A stretch of 64,000 nt of DNA from an uncultured Mycolicibacterium sp. GTDB taxonomy: Bacteria > Actinomycetota > Actinomycetes > Mycobacteriales > Mycobacteriaceae. Location of the stretch: NCBI RefSeq assembly GCF_937941905.1, contig NZ_CALDGS010000068.1, positions 1 through 64,000 of the forward strand, in the 5' to 3' direction. Positions 20,464 to 28,314 of this stretch are shown here, piece by piece. The notes under the pieces are model-generated. The model ran no database searches. It was not told the DNA's origin and saw only the letters and a program-made list of their open reading frames with translations. Numbering within the stretch: the stretch's first letter is position 1; each line of letters starts with the position of its first letter. The position numbers and the translations under genes are program-made.

Positions 20464-20883
20464 TCAGGCGGTTGCCGAACCGCCAGGGCCCATGGTCACA
20501 CGTTGCTGCTTGGCCTCCAGCTCGGCCAGCGCGCGCCGCAGCGCGGCGGCCTCGTCCGCGCCCACCCGCTCGACGAAGTGCACCAGCGCGGCCTGCCGGC
20601 TGTCGAAGTCGGAGGCCTGGTCGAGCGCATCGACCATGAGGCCGGCGACCAGTTCGTCGCGGCCGTGGGTGGGGGCGTAGCGGTGGGCGCGGTCGTCGCG
20701 GTGCTGCACCACGAGGTTCTTCTTCGCCAGCCGCTGCAGGACGGTCATGATCGTGGTGTACGCCAGTTCCCGACGAGCCGACAGTGCCTCGTGCACCTGG
20801 CGCACCGTTTGCGGTTCACCGGCCGCCCAGAGGTGGTCCATCACCTCGCGTTCCAGGTCGCCTAGACGGGTCAACTTGGCCAT
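20464..20883 (-). CDS. blaI: BlaI/MecI-family transcriptional repressor
   Basis: A 139-residue winged-helix repressor: MAKLTRLGDLEREVMDHLWAAGEPQTVRQVHEAL, recognition region LAYTTIMTVLQRLAKKNLV and a C-terminal dimerisation helix. In mycobacteria BlaI controls beta-lactamase and its own operon. ATG at 20883 was chosen over a longer frame because it gives the family N-terminus. It heads the blaI-M56 operon, and a TACTAC-N5-GTCGTA dyad upstream is a candidate autoregulatory site. Confidence 0.93.
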   Translation of the reverse strand: MAKLTRLGDLEREVMDHLWAAGEPQTVRQVHEALSARRELAYTTIMTVLQRLAKKNLVVQHRDDRAHRYAPTHGRDELVAGLMVDALDQASDFDSRQAALVHFVERVGADEAAALRRALAELEAKQQRVTMGPGGSATA

Positions 20884-20916
20884 CTTCCAATCACTCTCTC
20901 GCAATAAGGTCCAGCG

Positions 20917-20933
20917 TACTACCTGGCGTCGTA
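20917..20933. promoter_or_regulatory. Candidate BlaI operator
   Basis: TACTAC (20917-20922), 5 nt, then GTCGTA (20928-20933) forms an inverted repeat with one mismatch. TAC/GTA half-sites are typical of BlaI/MecI operators. It lies 34 nt upstream of the blaI start codon, where autorepression would act. Confidence 0.45.
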
Positions 20934-21037
20934 TCAGCTCACCCTGTCCAACGTCCGAACCCGCTCGGCGCGTTCCTGGACCGGCTCGAATCGATGTGAG
21001 TCCGGCCACATGCGCTGGCCCCGGGCCGGGGCGTCAC

Positions 21038-21056
21038 TATAGTAAGGCTAACCTAA
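21038..21056. promoter_or_regulatory. Strong IdeR iron box before the FhuF-like gene
   Basis: TATAGTAAGGCTAACCTAA matches the IdeR consensus at 17 of 19 positions (W/S relaxed); the right half is perfect. The left end, TATAGT, also looks like a -10 hexamer, so bound IdeR would cover the promoter. The box ends 24 nt before the ATG at 21081. The site also lies in the divergent region with blaI. Confidence 0.85.
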
Positions 21057-21080
21057 GTGACGTTCCGGGGGAGGTTGCCC

Positions 21081-21854
21081 ATGACCGTTGTGATCGACGA
21101 CCCGCTCATCACCGGGATGGCGATCCGGCGCCGGCTGCCGCTGCACGACTCCGCCCAGCGGCTGCGGGAGCTGTGTCCGGAGGCGCCGCGGGTCTACGGG
21201 GTCGCGGTCATGGCGGACGTGTACCGGCGGCGGTGGTGGCCGCTGCGCGAGGCGCTCACCGCCGACCGGCTGCGCACCATGTACGAGGCGGCTGTCGCCG
21301 AGACCGGCAATCCCGCCGCGGTCGCCCAGCAGCTCGCCGCCACCCTGGCGCACGCCGTGGTCGGGCGGGTGGTGCCGCTGCTGGCGCTGGAGGGCCGGGC
21401 CTGGGACACCGGACTGGAGAACCTCTGGGTGCACGTCGACTCCGAGGGCGCGGTCGACTGGGTCGGCGTCGAGGACCCGGTGGTGCGGGCGCTGCCGGAC
21501 GACCCGTGCGTCGCCGGCCGGCGTCACGGGGTGGTCAACGCCGCCCGCGACGGCATCGTGACGCTGCCCAGCGAGGCTGCGCTGGCCACCTGGGTCGCCC
21601 ACCGCAGCCACCGCACCCTGGCCCCGCTGTTCGCCCGGCTGGAGCGGCTGTGCGGCGGGGCGATGAGCACCGCTTCGATGTGGCACCTCGTCGGCACCAC
21701 GGTGGTCGGGGCGGTCACCCAGGTGACGCTGCTGGCCGGGACCGGTGAGCTGGTCGGCATGCGGCGCGGCCAGGCGGTGCTGGACGCGTTCGTCGCGTTC
21801 GGGCTGCCGGTGCGCGGGACCACCCGCCCGGCCGCCCGGGTGCTGCTCAACTGA
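21081..21854 (+). CDS. Iron-regulated FhuF-like protein without the [2Fe-2S] cysteines
   Basis: A 257-residue cytosolic protein. The middle and C-terminal parts (LFARLERLCGGAMSTASMW, then HLVGTTVVGAVTQVTLLAG) resemble the FhuF-like/siderophore-iron reductase domain also seen at the end of IucA/IucC synthetases. True FhuF reductases end in a Cys-rich C-terminal cluster, whereas this protein ends GTTRPAARVLLN without any such cysteines. Only a few scattered Cys are present. ATG at 21081 follows GGGGAGG; an in-frame GTG at 21057 would sit inside the regulator site. A strong IdeR box upstream implies iron repression. A role in siderophore iron handling is inferred; the family assignment is moderate. 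Confidence 0.7.
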   Translation: MTVVIDDPLITGMAIRRRLPLHDSAQRLRELCPEAPRVYGVAVMADVYRRRWWPLREALTADRLRTMYEAAVAETGNPAAVAQQLAATLAHAVVGRVVPLLALEGRAWDTGLENLWVHVDSEGAVDWVGVEDPVVRALPDDPCVAGRRHGVVNAARDGIVTLPSEAALATWVAHRSHRTLAPLFARLERLCGGAMSTASMWHLVGTTVVGAVTQVTLLAGTGELVGMRRGQAVLDAFVAFGLPVRGTTRPAARVLLN

Positions 21855-21912
21855 ACCGAGCCAACCGGACCGGGTCCGGGTCCTGAGGGCTGCAGTGACC
21901 CGCCGGTCCACC

Positions 21913-21956
21913 CGGGTCGGGCCCCGCGTCGCCACGGCGCGGGGCCCGACCGTTTT
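21913..21956 (+). terminator. Rho-independent terminator after the FhuF-like gene
   Basis: A perfect 14-bp stem, GGTCGGGCCCCGCG (21915-21928) with CGCGGGGCCCGACC (21938-21951), has a 9-nt loop and is followed by GTTTT. It isolates the iron-regulated gene from the thioesterase and urease operon downstream. Confidence 0.85.
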
Positions 21957-21989
21957 CCCCCGCCGGCGCCGGGGGTCTATACATGTGGG

Positions 21990-22391
21990 GTGACCATCGA
22001 CGACGCCGAACTGAGCCGGGGGCTCGACAAGCACCTCGGGCTGACCTACCACGAGATGAGCGCCGACGGGACCAGGGCCACCCTGCCGGTCGCCGACCAT
22101 CTGCTGCAACCGTTCGGGCTGGTGCACGGCGGGGTGTACGCCGCCGTCGCCGAGAGTCTGGCCAGCGTCTCCGGCCACCTGTGGCTGGCCGAGCACGGCG
22201 GCGGCAGCGTCGTCGGCGTGAACAACAACACCGACTTCCTGCGCGCCACCCGCGCCGGGGTGCTCACCGCGGTCTCCACCCCGGTGCACCGCGGCCGCCG
22301 TCAGCAGCTGTGGCAGATCGACATCACCGACGACGACGGCCGGCTGGTGGCGCGTTCGCAGGTGCGGCTGCAGAACCTGCCGCCGCAGTGA
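21990..22391 (+). CDS. Hotdog-fold (PaaI-type) thioesterase (Rv1847-like)
   Basis: A 133-residue single hotdog domain with the conserved HGG motif in FGLVHGGVYAAVAESLAS (about 44-61) and GVNNNTDFLRATRAGVL. The family hydrolyses acyl-CoA or aryl-CoA thioesters. GTG at 21990 is the only sensible start. It lies between the terminator at 21913-21956 and ureA, as Rv1847 does before the urease operon of M. tuberculosis. The gap of 57 nt to ureA allows co-transcription. Substrate unknown. Confidence 0.88.
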   Translation: MTIDDAELSRGLDKHLGLTYHEMSADGTRATLPVADHLLQPFGLVHGGVYAAVAESLASVSGHLWLAEHGGGSVVGVNNNTDFLRATRAGVLTAVSTPVHRGRRQQLWQIDITDDDGRLVARSQVRLQNLPPQ

Positions 22392-22448
22392 CCCGGGCCC
22401 GGGCGGACGCGCTGCGGAGTCGCCGCAGTCGTGACAGGATGCGTTGCC

Positions 22449-22751
22449 GTGCGACTGACCCCGCATGAACAGGAGCGGCTGCTCATCTCCTACGCCGCCG
22501 AGCTGGCCCGGCGCCGGCGGGCGCGCGGGCTGCGGCTCAACCATCCCGAGGCGGTGGCGGTGATCACCGACCACCTGCTCGAGGGGGCCCGCGACGGCCG
22601 CACCGTCGCCGAGCTCATGGTCAGCGGCCGCGAGGTGCTCACCCGCGACGACGTCATGGAGGGCGTGCCGGAGATGCTCGAGGAGGTCCAGGTGGAGGCC
22701 ACCTTCCCGGACGGCACCAAGCTCGTCACCGTCCACCACCCGATCCGGTGA
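22449..22751 (+). CDS. ureA: Urease subunit gamma
   Basis: A 100-residue small structural subunit starting MRLTPHEQERLLISYAAELARRRRARG, with the conserved VMEGVPEMLEEVQVEATFPDGTKLVTVH end. GTG at 22449 is chosen because it gives the standard N-terminus; an upstream in-frame start at 22431 adds six non-conserved residues. The stop overlaps the ureB GTG by 4 nt. It is the first gene of ureABCFGD. Confidence 0.97.
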   Translation: MRLTPHEQERLLISYAAELARRRRARGLRLNHPEAVAVITDHLLEGARDGRTVAELMVSGREVLTRDDVMEGVPEMLEEVQVEATFPDGTKLVTVHHPIR

Positions 22752-23074
22752 GCGGCCCGGTGATCCCCGGCGAGATCCGCTACGCCGACGGCACGATCGA
22801 GCTCAACGCCGGCGCGCCGCGGCTGGTCCTCGACATCGTCAACACCGGCGACCGGCCGGTGCAGGTGGGCAGCCATGTGCACCTGCCGCAGGCCAACGCC
22901 GCGCTGGACTTCGACCGCGCCGCCGCCCACGGCTACCGGCTCGACATCCCGGCCGGCACCGCGGTGCGCTTCGAACCCGGTGTGGCCCAGCGGGTCTCGC
23001 TGGTGCCGCTGCGCGGTACCCGCGAGGTGCACGGACTGTCGCAGCACCCGCCCGGCCGATTGGACGCGCAATGA
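22748..23074 (+). CDS. ureB: Urease subunit beta
   Basis: A 108-residue subunit, PGEIRYADGTIELNAGAPRL followed by VQVGSHVHLPQANAALDFDR and GTAVRFEPGVAQRVSLVPL, that packs on UreC in the holoenzyme. It starts with GTG overlapping the ureA stop by 4 nt and ends overlapping the ureC ATG (ATGA), so the three structural genes are translationally coupled. Confidence 0.97.
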   Translation: MSGPVIPGEIRYADGTIELNAGAPRLVLDIVNTGDRPVQVGSHVHLPQANAALDFDRAAAHGYRLDIPAGTAVRFEPGVAQRVSLVPLRGTREVHGLSQHPPGRLDAQ

Positions 23075-24792
23075 CCGGACTCGACCGCGCCCGCTACGGG
23101 GCGCTGTTCGGCCCCACCACCGGCGACCGGATCCGGCTGGCCGACACCGACCTGTTCATCGAGATCACCGAGGACCGCAGCGGCGGGCCGGGGCTTGCCG
23201 GCGACGAGGCGGTGTTCGGCGGCGGCAAGGTGCTGCGCGAGTCGATGGGGCAGGGCCGCGCCACCCGCGCCGAGGGCGCCCCCGACACCGTCATCACCGG
23301 CGCGGTGATCGTCGACCACTGGGGCATCGTCAAGGCCGACATCGGCATCCGCGACGGCCGCATCGTGGCGATCGGCAAGGCCGGCAACCCCGACATCATG
23401 GACGGGGTGCACCCCGACCTGGTGGTCGGGCCGTCGACGGAGATCATCGCCGGCAACGGGCGCATCGTCACCGCCGGCGGGGTGGACTGCCACGTGCACC
23501 TGATCTGCCCGCAGCTGGCCGACGAGGCGCTCTCCGGCGGCATCACCACGATCATCGGCGGCGGCACCGGGCCGGCCGAGGGCACCAAGGCCACCACGGT
23601 CACCCCGGGGGCCTGGCACCTGGCCCGCATGCTCGAGGCCCTGGACGGCTGGCCGCTCAACGTGGCACTGCTGGGCAAGGGCAACACGGTCAGCGCCGAG
23701 GGGCTGTGGGAGCAGCTGCGCGGCGGCGCCTCGGGATTCAAGCTGCACGAGGACTGGGGCACCACCCCGGCGGCGATCGACGCCTGCCTGACCGTGTGCG
23801 ACGCGGCCGGGGTGCAGGTCGCCATCCACACCGACACCCTCAACGAGCTGGGCTTCGTGGAGGACACCCTGGCCGCCATCGCCGGCCGGTCCATCCACGC
23901 CTACCACACCGAGGGCGCCGGCGGCGGCCACGCCCCGGACATCATCACCGTGGCGAGCCACCCCAACGTGCTGCCCAGCTCCACCAACCCGACCCGGCCG
24001 CACACCGTCAACACCCTCGACGAGCACCTCGACATGCTCATGGTGTGCCACCACCTCAACCCGAGCGTGCCCGAGGACCTCGCCTTCGCCGAGAGCCGGA
24101 TCCGGCCGTCCACCATCGCCGCCGAGGACCTGCTGCACGACCTCGGCGCGATCTCGATGATCGGCAGCGACTCGCAGGCCATGGGCCGCATCGGCGAGGT
24201 GGTGATCCGCACCTGGCAGACCGCGCACGTGATGAAACGCCGCCGCGGCGCGCTGCCGGGCGACGGCCCGGCCGACAACAACCGGGTGCGCCGCTACGTC
24301 GCCAAGTACACGATCTGCCCGGCCGTCGCGCACGGCCTGGACCACGAGGTCGGCTCGGTGGAGGTGGGCAAGCTCGCCGACCTGGTGCTGTGGGAGCCGA
24401 AGTTCTTCGGGGTGCGCCCGCACCTGGTGCTCAAGGGCGGCATGATCGCCTGGGCCGCGATGGGCGACGCCAACGCCTCCATCCCGACCCCGCAGCCGGT
24501 GCTGCCGCGGCCGATGTTCGGCGCCGCCCCGGCCGCCGCGGCCGCCACCTCGGTGCACTTCGTCGCCCCGCAGGCGATCGAGGACGGCCTGCCCGGCCGG
24601 CTCGACGTGCGGCGGAAGCTGGTGGCGGTCAAGGACGTCCGCCGGGTGGGCAAGGCGGACATGCCGCTCAACGACGCCACCCCGCGCATCGAGGTCGACC
24701 CGGACACCTTCACCGTGCGCATCGACGGCGAGGTCTGGGCCGAGCAGCCGGCCACCGAACTGCCCATGGCGCAACGGTATTTCCTGTTCTGA
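23071..24792 (+). CDS. ureC: Urease subunit alpha (catalytic)
   Basis: Hydrolyses urea to ammonia and carbamate at a dinuclear nickel site. The 573-residue length is standard. Nickel ligands are visible: H141 and H143 (DCHVHL), carbamylated K224 (GFKLHEDWG), H253 (AIHTDT), H279 (AYHTEG) and D367 (IGSDSQ); the mobile-flap Cys326-His327 (MVCHHLNP) is also intact. The stop codon overlaps the ureF start by one base (TGATG). An intact active site argues for a working enzyme. Confidence 0.98.
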   Translation: MTGLDRARYGALFGPTTGDRIRLADTDLFIEITEDRSGGPGLAGDEAVFGGGKVLRESMGQGRATRAEGAPDTVITGAVIVDHWGIVKADIGIRDGRIVAIGKAGNPDIMDGVHPDLVVGPSTEIIAGNGRIVTAGGVDCHVHLICPQLADEALSGGITTIIGGGTGPAEGTKATTVTPGAWHLARMLEALDGWPLNVALLGKGNTVSAEGLWEQLRGGASGFKLHEDWGTTPAAIDACLTVCDAAGVQVAIHTDTLNELGFVEDTLAAIAGRSIHAYHTEGAGGGHAPDIITVASHPNVLPSSTNPTRPHTVNTLDEHLDMLMVCHHLNPSVPEDLAFAESRIRPSTIAAEDLLHDLGAISMIGSDSQAMGRIGEVVIRTWQTAHVMKRRRGALPGDGPADNNRVRRYVAKYTICPAVAHGLDHEVGSVEVGKLADLVLWEPKFFGVRPHLVLKGGMIAWAAMGDANASIPTPQPVLPRPMFGAAPAAAAATSVHFVAPQAIEDGLPGRLDVRRKLVAVKDVRRVGKADMPLNDATPRIEVDPDTFTVRIDGEVWAEQPATELPMAQRYFLF

Positions 24793-25421
24793 TGCTGGCC
24801 ACCCTGCTCGGCCTCGCCGACTCCCGCCTGCCGGTGGGCGGGCACGTGCACTCCGGCGGGGTAGAGGAGGCCGTCACCGCCGGACTGGTGCGGGACCTGC
24901 CCACGCTGGAGGCGTTCCTGCGCCGCCGGATCCGCACCGCCGGCCTGGTCGGCGCGTCGCTGGCCGCCGCCGTGCACGCCGGGCGGCTCACGGTCGCCCA
25001 GGGCGAGGCCGAGACCGACGCCCGCACCCCGTCCCCGGCGGCGCGGGCCGCCTCCCGCGCCCAGGGCCGGGGGCTGCTGCGACTGGCCGGCCGGGTGTGG
25101 CCGGACGCCGACTGGGCCGAGCTGGGGCCCACCCCGCACCTGCCGGTGGTGGCCGGCCGGGTCGGGGCGGCGAGCGGGCTGAGCCCGCGGCACACCGCGC
25201 TGCACCTCGTCTACACCACCATGACCAACTCGGCCACCGCCGCGCAGCGGCTGCTGGCGCTGGATCCCGGCGACGTCGCCGCGGTCACCTTCGCGCTGGC
25301 ACCGCTGTGCGACGAGGTCGCCGCGGCGGCCGGCGCCGGCCCGGCCGACCTGTCCGACCCGCTGCTCGACGAGCTCGCCGAACGCCACGCCCGCCGCGAG
25401 CGGCCCCTGTTCGTCTCCTGA
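24792..25421 (+). CDS. ureF: Urease accessory protein UreF
   Basis: A 209-residue helical GTPase-activating partner of UreG, with LGLADSRLPVGGHVHSGGVEEAV near the start, QGRGLLRLAGRVWP in the middle and DPLLDELAERHARRERPLFVS at the end. It is shorter and more diverged than the Gram-negative UreF, as usual in mycobacteria. The ATG overlaps the ureC stop (TGATG). A long frame reading back into ureC was rejected. ureG follows after 10 nt. Confidence 0.94.
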   Translation: MLATLLGLADSRLPVGGHVHSGGVEEAVTAGLVRDLPTLEAFLRRRIRTAGLVGASLAAAVHAGRLTVAQGEAETDARTPSPAARAASRAQGRGLLRLAGRVWPDADWAELGPTPHLPVVAGRVGAASGLSPRHTALHLVYTTMTNSATAAQRLLALDPGDVAAVTFALAPLCDEVAAAAGAGPADLSDPLLDELAERHARRERPLFVS

Positions 25422-25431
25422 AAGGACCGTC

Positions 25432-26112
25432 ATGCCACCGCATCTCATCGACGGCGCCGAGCACGGCCCGCACCACGAGCGGCCCCGGCGCACCCGCCGG
25501 CCGGGCGAGCCGCTGCGCATCGGGGTGGGCGGGCCGGTCGGCTCCGGCAAGACCGCCCTGGTCGCCGCGCTGTGCCGGCAGCTGCGCGACGAGCTGTCGC
25601 TGGCGGTGCTGACCAACGACATCTACACCACCGAGGACGCCGACTTCCTGCGCCGGCACGCGGTGCTGCCCGACGAGCGCATTGCGGCGGTGCAGACCGG
25701 CGGCTGCCCGCACACCGCCATCCGCGACGACATCACCGCCAACCTCGACGCCATCGACGATCTGATCGCCGCCAACCCGGGGCTGGACCTGATCCTGGTG
25801 GAGTCCGGCGGCGACAACCTCACCGCCACCTTCTCCACCGGTCTGGTCGACACCCAGATCTTCGTCGTCGACGTGGCCGGCGGCGACAAGGTGCCGCGCA
25901 AGGGCGGCCCGGGCGTGACGTTCTCGGACCTGCTGGTGGTCAACAAGACCGACCTGGCCCCACTGGTCGGCGCCGATCTGGACGTGATGCGCCGCGACGC
26001 CGCGGCGGTGCGCGGGCAGCGGCCCACCGTGCTCGTCTCGCTCACCGAGGACCCGACCGCCGGGCCGGTGCTGGCCTGGGTGCGCGAACAGGTGCGGGTG
26101 CACGCCGGCTGA
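25432..26112 (+). CDS. ureG: Urease accessory GTPase UreG
   Basis: A 226-residue SIMIBI-class GTPase that drives nickel insertion into urease. P-loop GPVGSGKT (34-41), conserved nickel-binding motif region QTGGCPHTAIRDD, LVESGGDNLTATFS, and NKTDLAP for guanine recognition. The first 20 residues contain four His (HGPHH cluster), which may store or carry nickel, as no ureE is present in the operon. AAAGGA precedes the ATG, and the stop overlaps the ureD ATG by one base. Confidence 0.97.
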   Translation: MPPHLIDGAEHGPHHERPRRTRRPGEPLRIGVGGPVGSGKTALVAALCRQLRDELSLAVLTNDIYTTEDADFLRRHAVLPDERIAAVQTGGCPHTAIRDDITANLDAIDDLIAANPGLDLILVESGGDNLTATFSTGLVDTQIFVVDVAGGDKVPRKGGPGVTFSDLLVVNKTDLAPLVGADLDVMRRDAAAVRGQRPTVLVSLTEDPTAGPVLAWVREQVRVHAG

Positions 26113-26753
26113 TGCACTCCGAGCTGCTGATCGTGGCGGGCCCGGACCGCGCGCCGCGCATCGAGGCGACCGGCGCGCTGGCCGCCCGCCGCACCGATCC
26201 GCACACCGTGCACCTGGTCTCGGCGGCGGCCACCCCGCTGGGCGGGGACACCACCCGGGTTCGCATCGTGGTCGAGGCGGGGGCGCGGCTGCGGGTGCGC
26301 AGCGTGGCCGCCGCGGTGGTGCTGCCCGGTGCGGCCACCGCCGAATCCCGCTCCTGCTGGGACATCAGGGTGGCCGGCGAGCTCGACCTGGACCCGGAAC
26401 CGACCGTGGTGGCCGCCGCCGCCCGGCATCTCAGCAGCACCCGGGTGCGGCTGACGGCCACTGCCCGGGTGCGGCTGCGCGAACGCGTGCAGATCGGCAG
26501 ATCCGGTGAGGGCCAGGGGTTCTGGTCCGGCGCGCTGCACGCCGACGTGGACGGCGCCCCGCTGTTGCGGCACCGGCTCGAACTCGGCGCCGGGGCGGTC
26601 GCCGACGATGTGCTCGGTGCCCCGCGGGCCTGCGTGAGCGAACTGCGCTACCCCGAAACCGATTGCCGGGAGCCGGAATTCCCCAGCGGCGGGGTGGTGC
26701 TGGCGCTGGCCGGCGGCGGCTGCCTGGCCACCTGGCAGGGCGCCCGCCTGTAG
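26112..26753 (+). CDS. ureD: Urease accessory protein UreD/UreH
   Basis: A 213-residue beta-rich scaffold that recruits UreF-UreG to apo-urease. Recognisable parts are VHLVSAAATPLGGDTTRVRI, the VEAGARLRVRSVAAAVVLPG strand set and REPEFPSGGVVLALAGGGCLATWQG. ATG at 26112 overlaps the ureG stop. It is last in the operon, as in M. tuberculosis, and ends 5 nt before convergent ndh. Confidence 0.93.
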   Translation: MHSELLIVAGPDRAPRIEATGALAARRTDPHTVHLVSAAATPLGGDTTRVRIVVEAGARLRVRSVAAAVVLPGAATAESRSCWDIRVAGELDLDPEPTVVAAAARHLSSTRVRLTATARVRLRERVQIGRSGEGQGFWSGALHADVDGAPLLRHRLELGAGAVADDVLGAPRACVSELRYPETDCREPEFPSGGVVLALAGGGCLATWQGARL

Positions 26754-26757
26754 CGGT

Positions 26758-28194
26758 TCAGCCCGTGGCGGCGCGCTCGGCGGGGTCCGTGTCGACCTTG
26801 GCCTTGACCTCGTCGAGGTGGCCCTCCTTGACCGCCGCGGCGATCTCCTGCAGCTCCTCGATGCGGGTGCGGGCGTAGGCCTGCTGCTCGGTGATGGTCA
26901 GCTGGCCGCGCCGGGTGCTCAGGAACGTCGAGGTCCAGGTGATGAACGTGATCAACCGGGTGCGGAACCCGACCAGGTAGATCAGGTGCAGCACCAGCCA
27001 GGCCACCCAGGCGATGAACCCGCCGAACTCCAGCGGGCCCACCTTGGCCACCGCGCTGAACCGCGACACCGTCGCCATCGAGCCCTTGTCGAAGTACTTG
27101 AACGGCTCCCGCGACGCCGGGTCGGTCTGCGCCGGGTCCTGGCCCTTGGCCACCTCGCGCTTGATGGTCTTCGCGGCGTAGCGGCCGCCCTGGATCGCGC
27201 CCTGCGCCTGGCCGGGCACGCCCTCGACGTAGGCCATGTCGCCGACGACGAACACGTTCGGATGCCCCGGGATGGTCAGGTCGGGCAGCACCTTGACCCG
27301 GCCGGCCCGGTCGAGTTCCACGCCGCACTGCTCGGCGAGATCCTTGCCCAGCGGGCTGGCCGACACGCCGGCCGACCACACCTTGCAGGCCGACTCGATG
27401 CGCCGCAGCGAGCCGTCCTTGTCCTTGACGGTGATGCCGTTGCGGTCCACGTCGACGACCATGGCGCCGAGCTGGATCTCCACGCCGAGCTCCTCGAGCC
27501 GGGCCTGCGCCTTCCTGCCCAGCTTCTCGCCCATCGGCGGCAGCACCGCCGGGGCGGCGTCGAGCAGGATCACCCGCGCCTTGGTGGAGTCGATGTTGCG
27601 GAACGTGCCCTTGAGCGTGTGCCGGGCCAGTTCGGCGATCTGCCCGGCCATCTCCACGCCGGTCGGGCCGGCGCCCACCACGGTGAAGGTGAGCAGCTTC
27701 TCGATCCGCTTGGGGTCGCCGGACCGCTCGGCCTGTTCGAACGCGCCGAGGATGCGCGCCCGCAGCTCCAGGGCGTCGTCGATGGACTTCATGCCGGGGG
27801 CGAACTCGGCGAAGTGGTCGTTGCCGAAGTAGGACTGTCCGGCGCCGGCCGCCACGATCAGGCTGTCGTACGGGGTGGAGTAGGTGTGCCCGAGCAGCAC
27901 CGACTCCACCCGCCGGTTCTCCAGGTCGATGTGGGTGACGTCGCCGAGCAGCACCTGCACGTTGCGCTGCCGGCGCAGGATGACCCGGGTGGCCGGGGCG
28001 ATCTCGCCCTCCGAGATGATCCCGGTGGCGACCTGGTACAGCAGCGGCTGGAACAGGTGGTGGGTGGTGCGCGCGATCAGCTTGACGTCGACATCGGCGC
28101 GTTTCAGGGCCTTGGCGGCGTTCAGACCGCCGAAGCCGGACCCGATGATGACGACCTTGTGCCGATCCGAGCTGGTGGCACCGGGATGACTCAC
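26758..28194 (-). CDS. ndh: Type II NADH dehydrogenase
   Basis: A 478-residue non-proton-pumping NADH:menaquinone oxidoreductase on the inner face of the membrane. Two Rossmann folds: FAD-binding IIGSGFGGLNAAK (GxGxxG at 18-23) and NAD-binding VVGAGPTGVEMAGQI. FVVGDMAYVEGVPGQAQGAIQGG is the second FAD contact. The C-terminal stretch with LVLHLIYLVGFRTRLITFITW is the membrane-anchoring helix region. GTG at 28194 follows GAGGAGC. In mycobacteria it is the main NADH oxidase and a site of isoniazid-resistance mutations (known from the literature). Confidence 0.96.
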   Translation of the reverse strand: MSHPGATSSDRHKVVIIGSGFGGLNAAKALKRADVDVKLIARTTHHLFQPLLYQVATGIISEGEIAPATRVILRRQRNVQVLLGDVTHIDLENRRVESVLLGHTYSTPYDSLIVAAGAGQSYFGNDHFAEFAPGMKSIDDALELRARILGAFEQAERSGDPKRIEKLLTFTVVGAGPTGVEMAGQIAELARHTLKGTFRNIDSTKARVILLDAAPAVLPPMGEKLGRKAQARLEELGVEIQLGAMVVDVDRNGITVKDKDGSLRRIESACKVWSAGVSASPLGKDLAEQCGVELDRAGRVKVLPDLTIPGHPNVFVVGDMAYVEGVPGQAQGAIQGGRYAAKTIKREVAKGQDPAQTDPASREPFKYFDKGSMATVSRFSAVAKVGPLEFGGFIAWVAWLVLHLIYLVGFRTRLITFITWTSTFLSTRRGQLTITEQQAYARTRIEELQEIAAAVKEGHLDEVKAKVDTDPAERAATG

Positions 28195-28314
28195 TTCAAT
28201 GCTCCTCGACGGGCGACGCGATCTGTGTGGCGAACGCTGTACCGATTAACTTAGTACCCCCGGCGCGGCCTTTCCTCACGACGGTGGGGTATGGCCTATA
28301 CCACGTTGCGGCGG

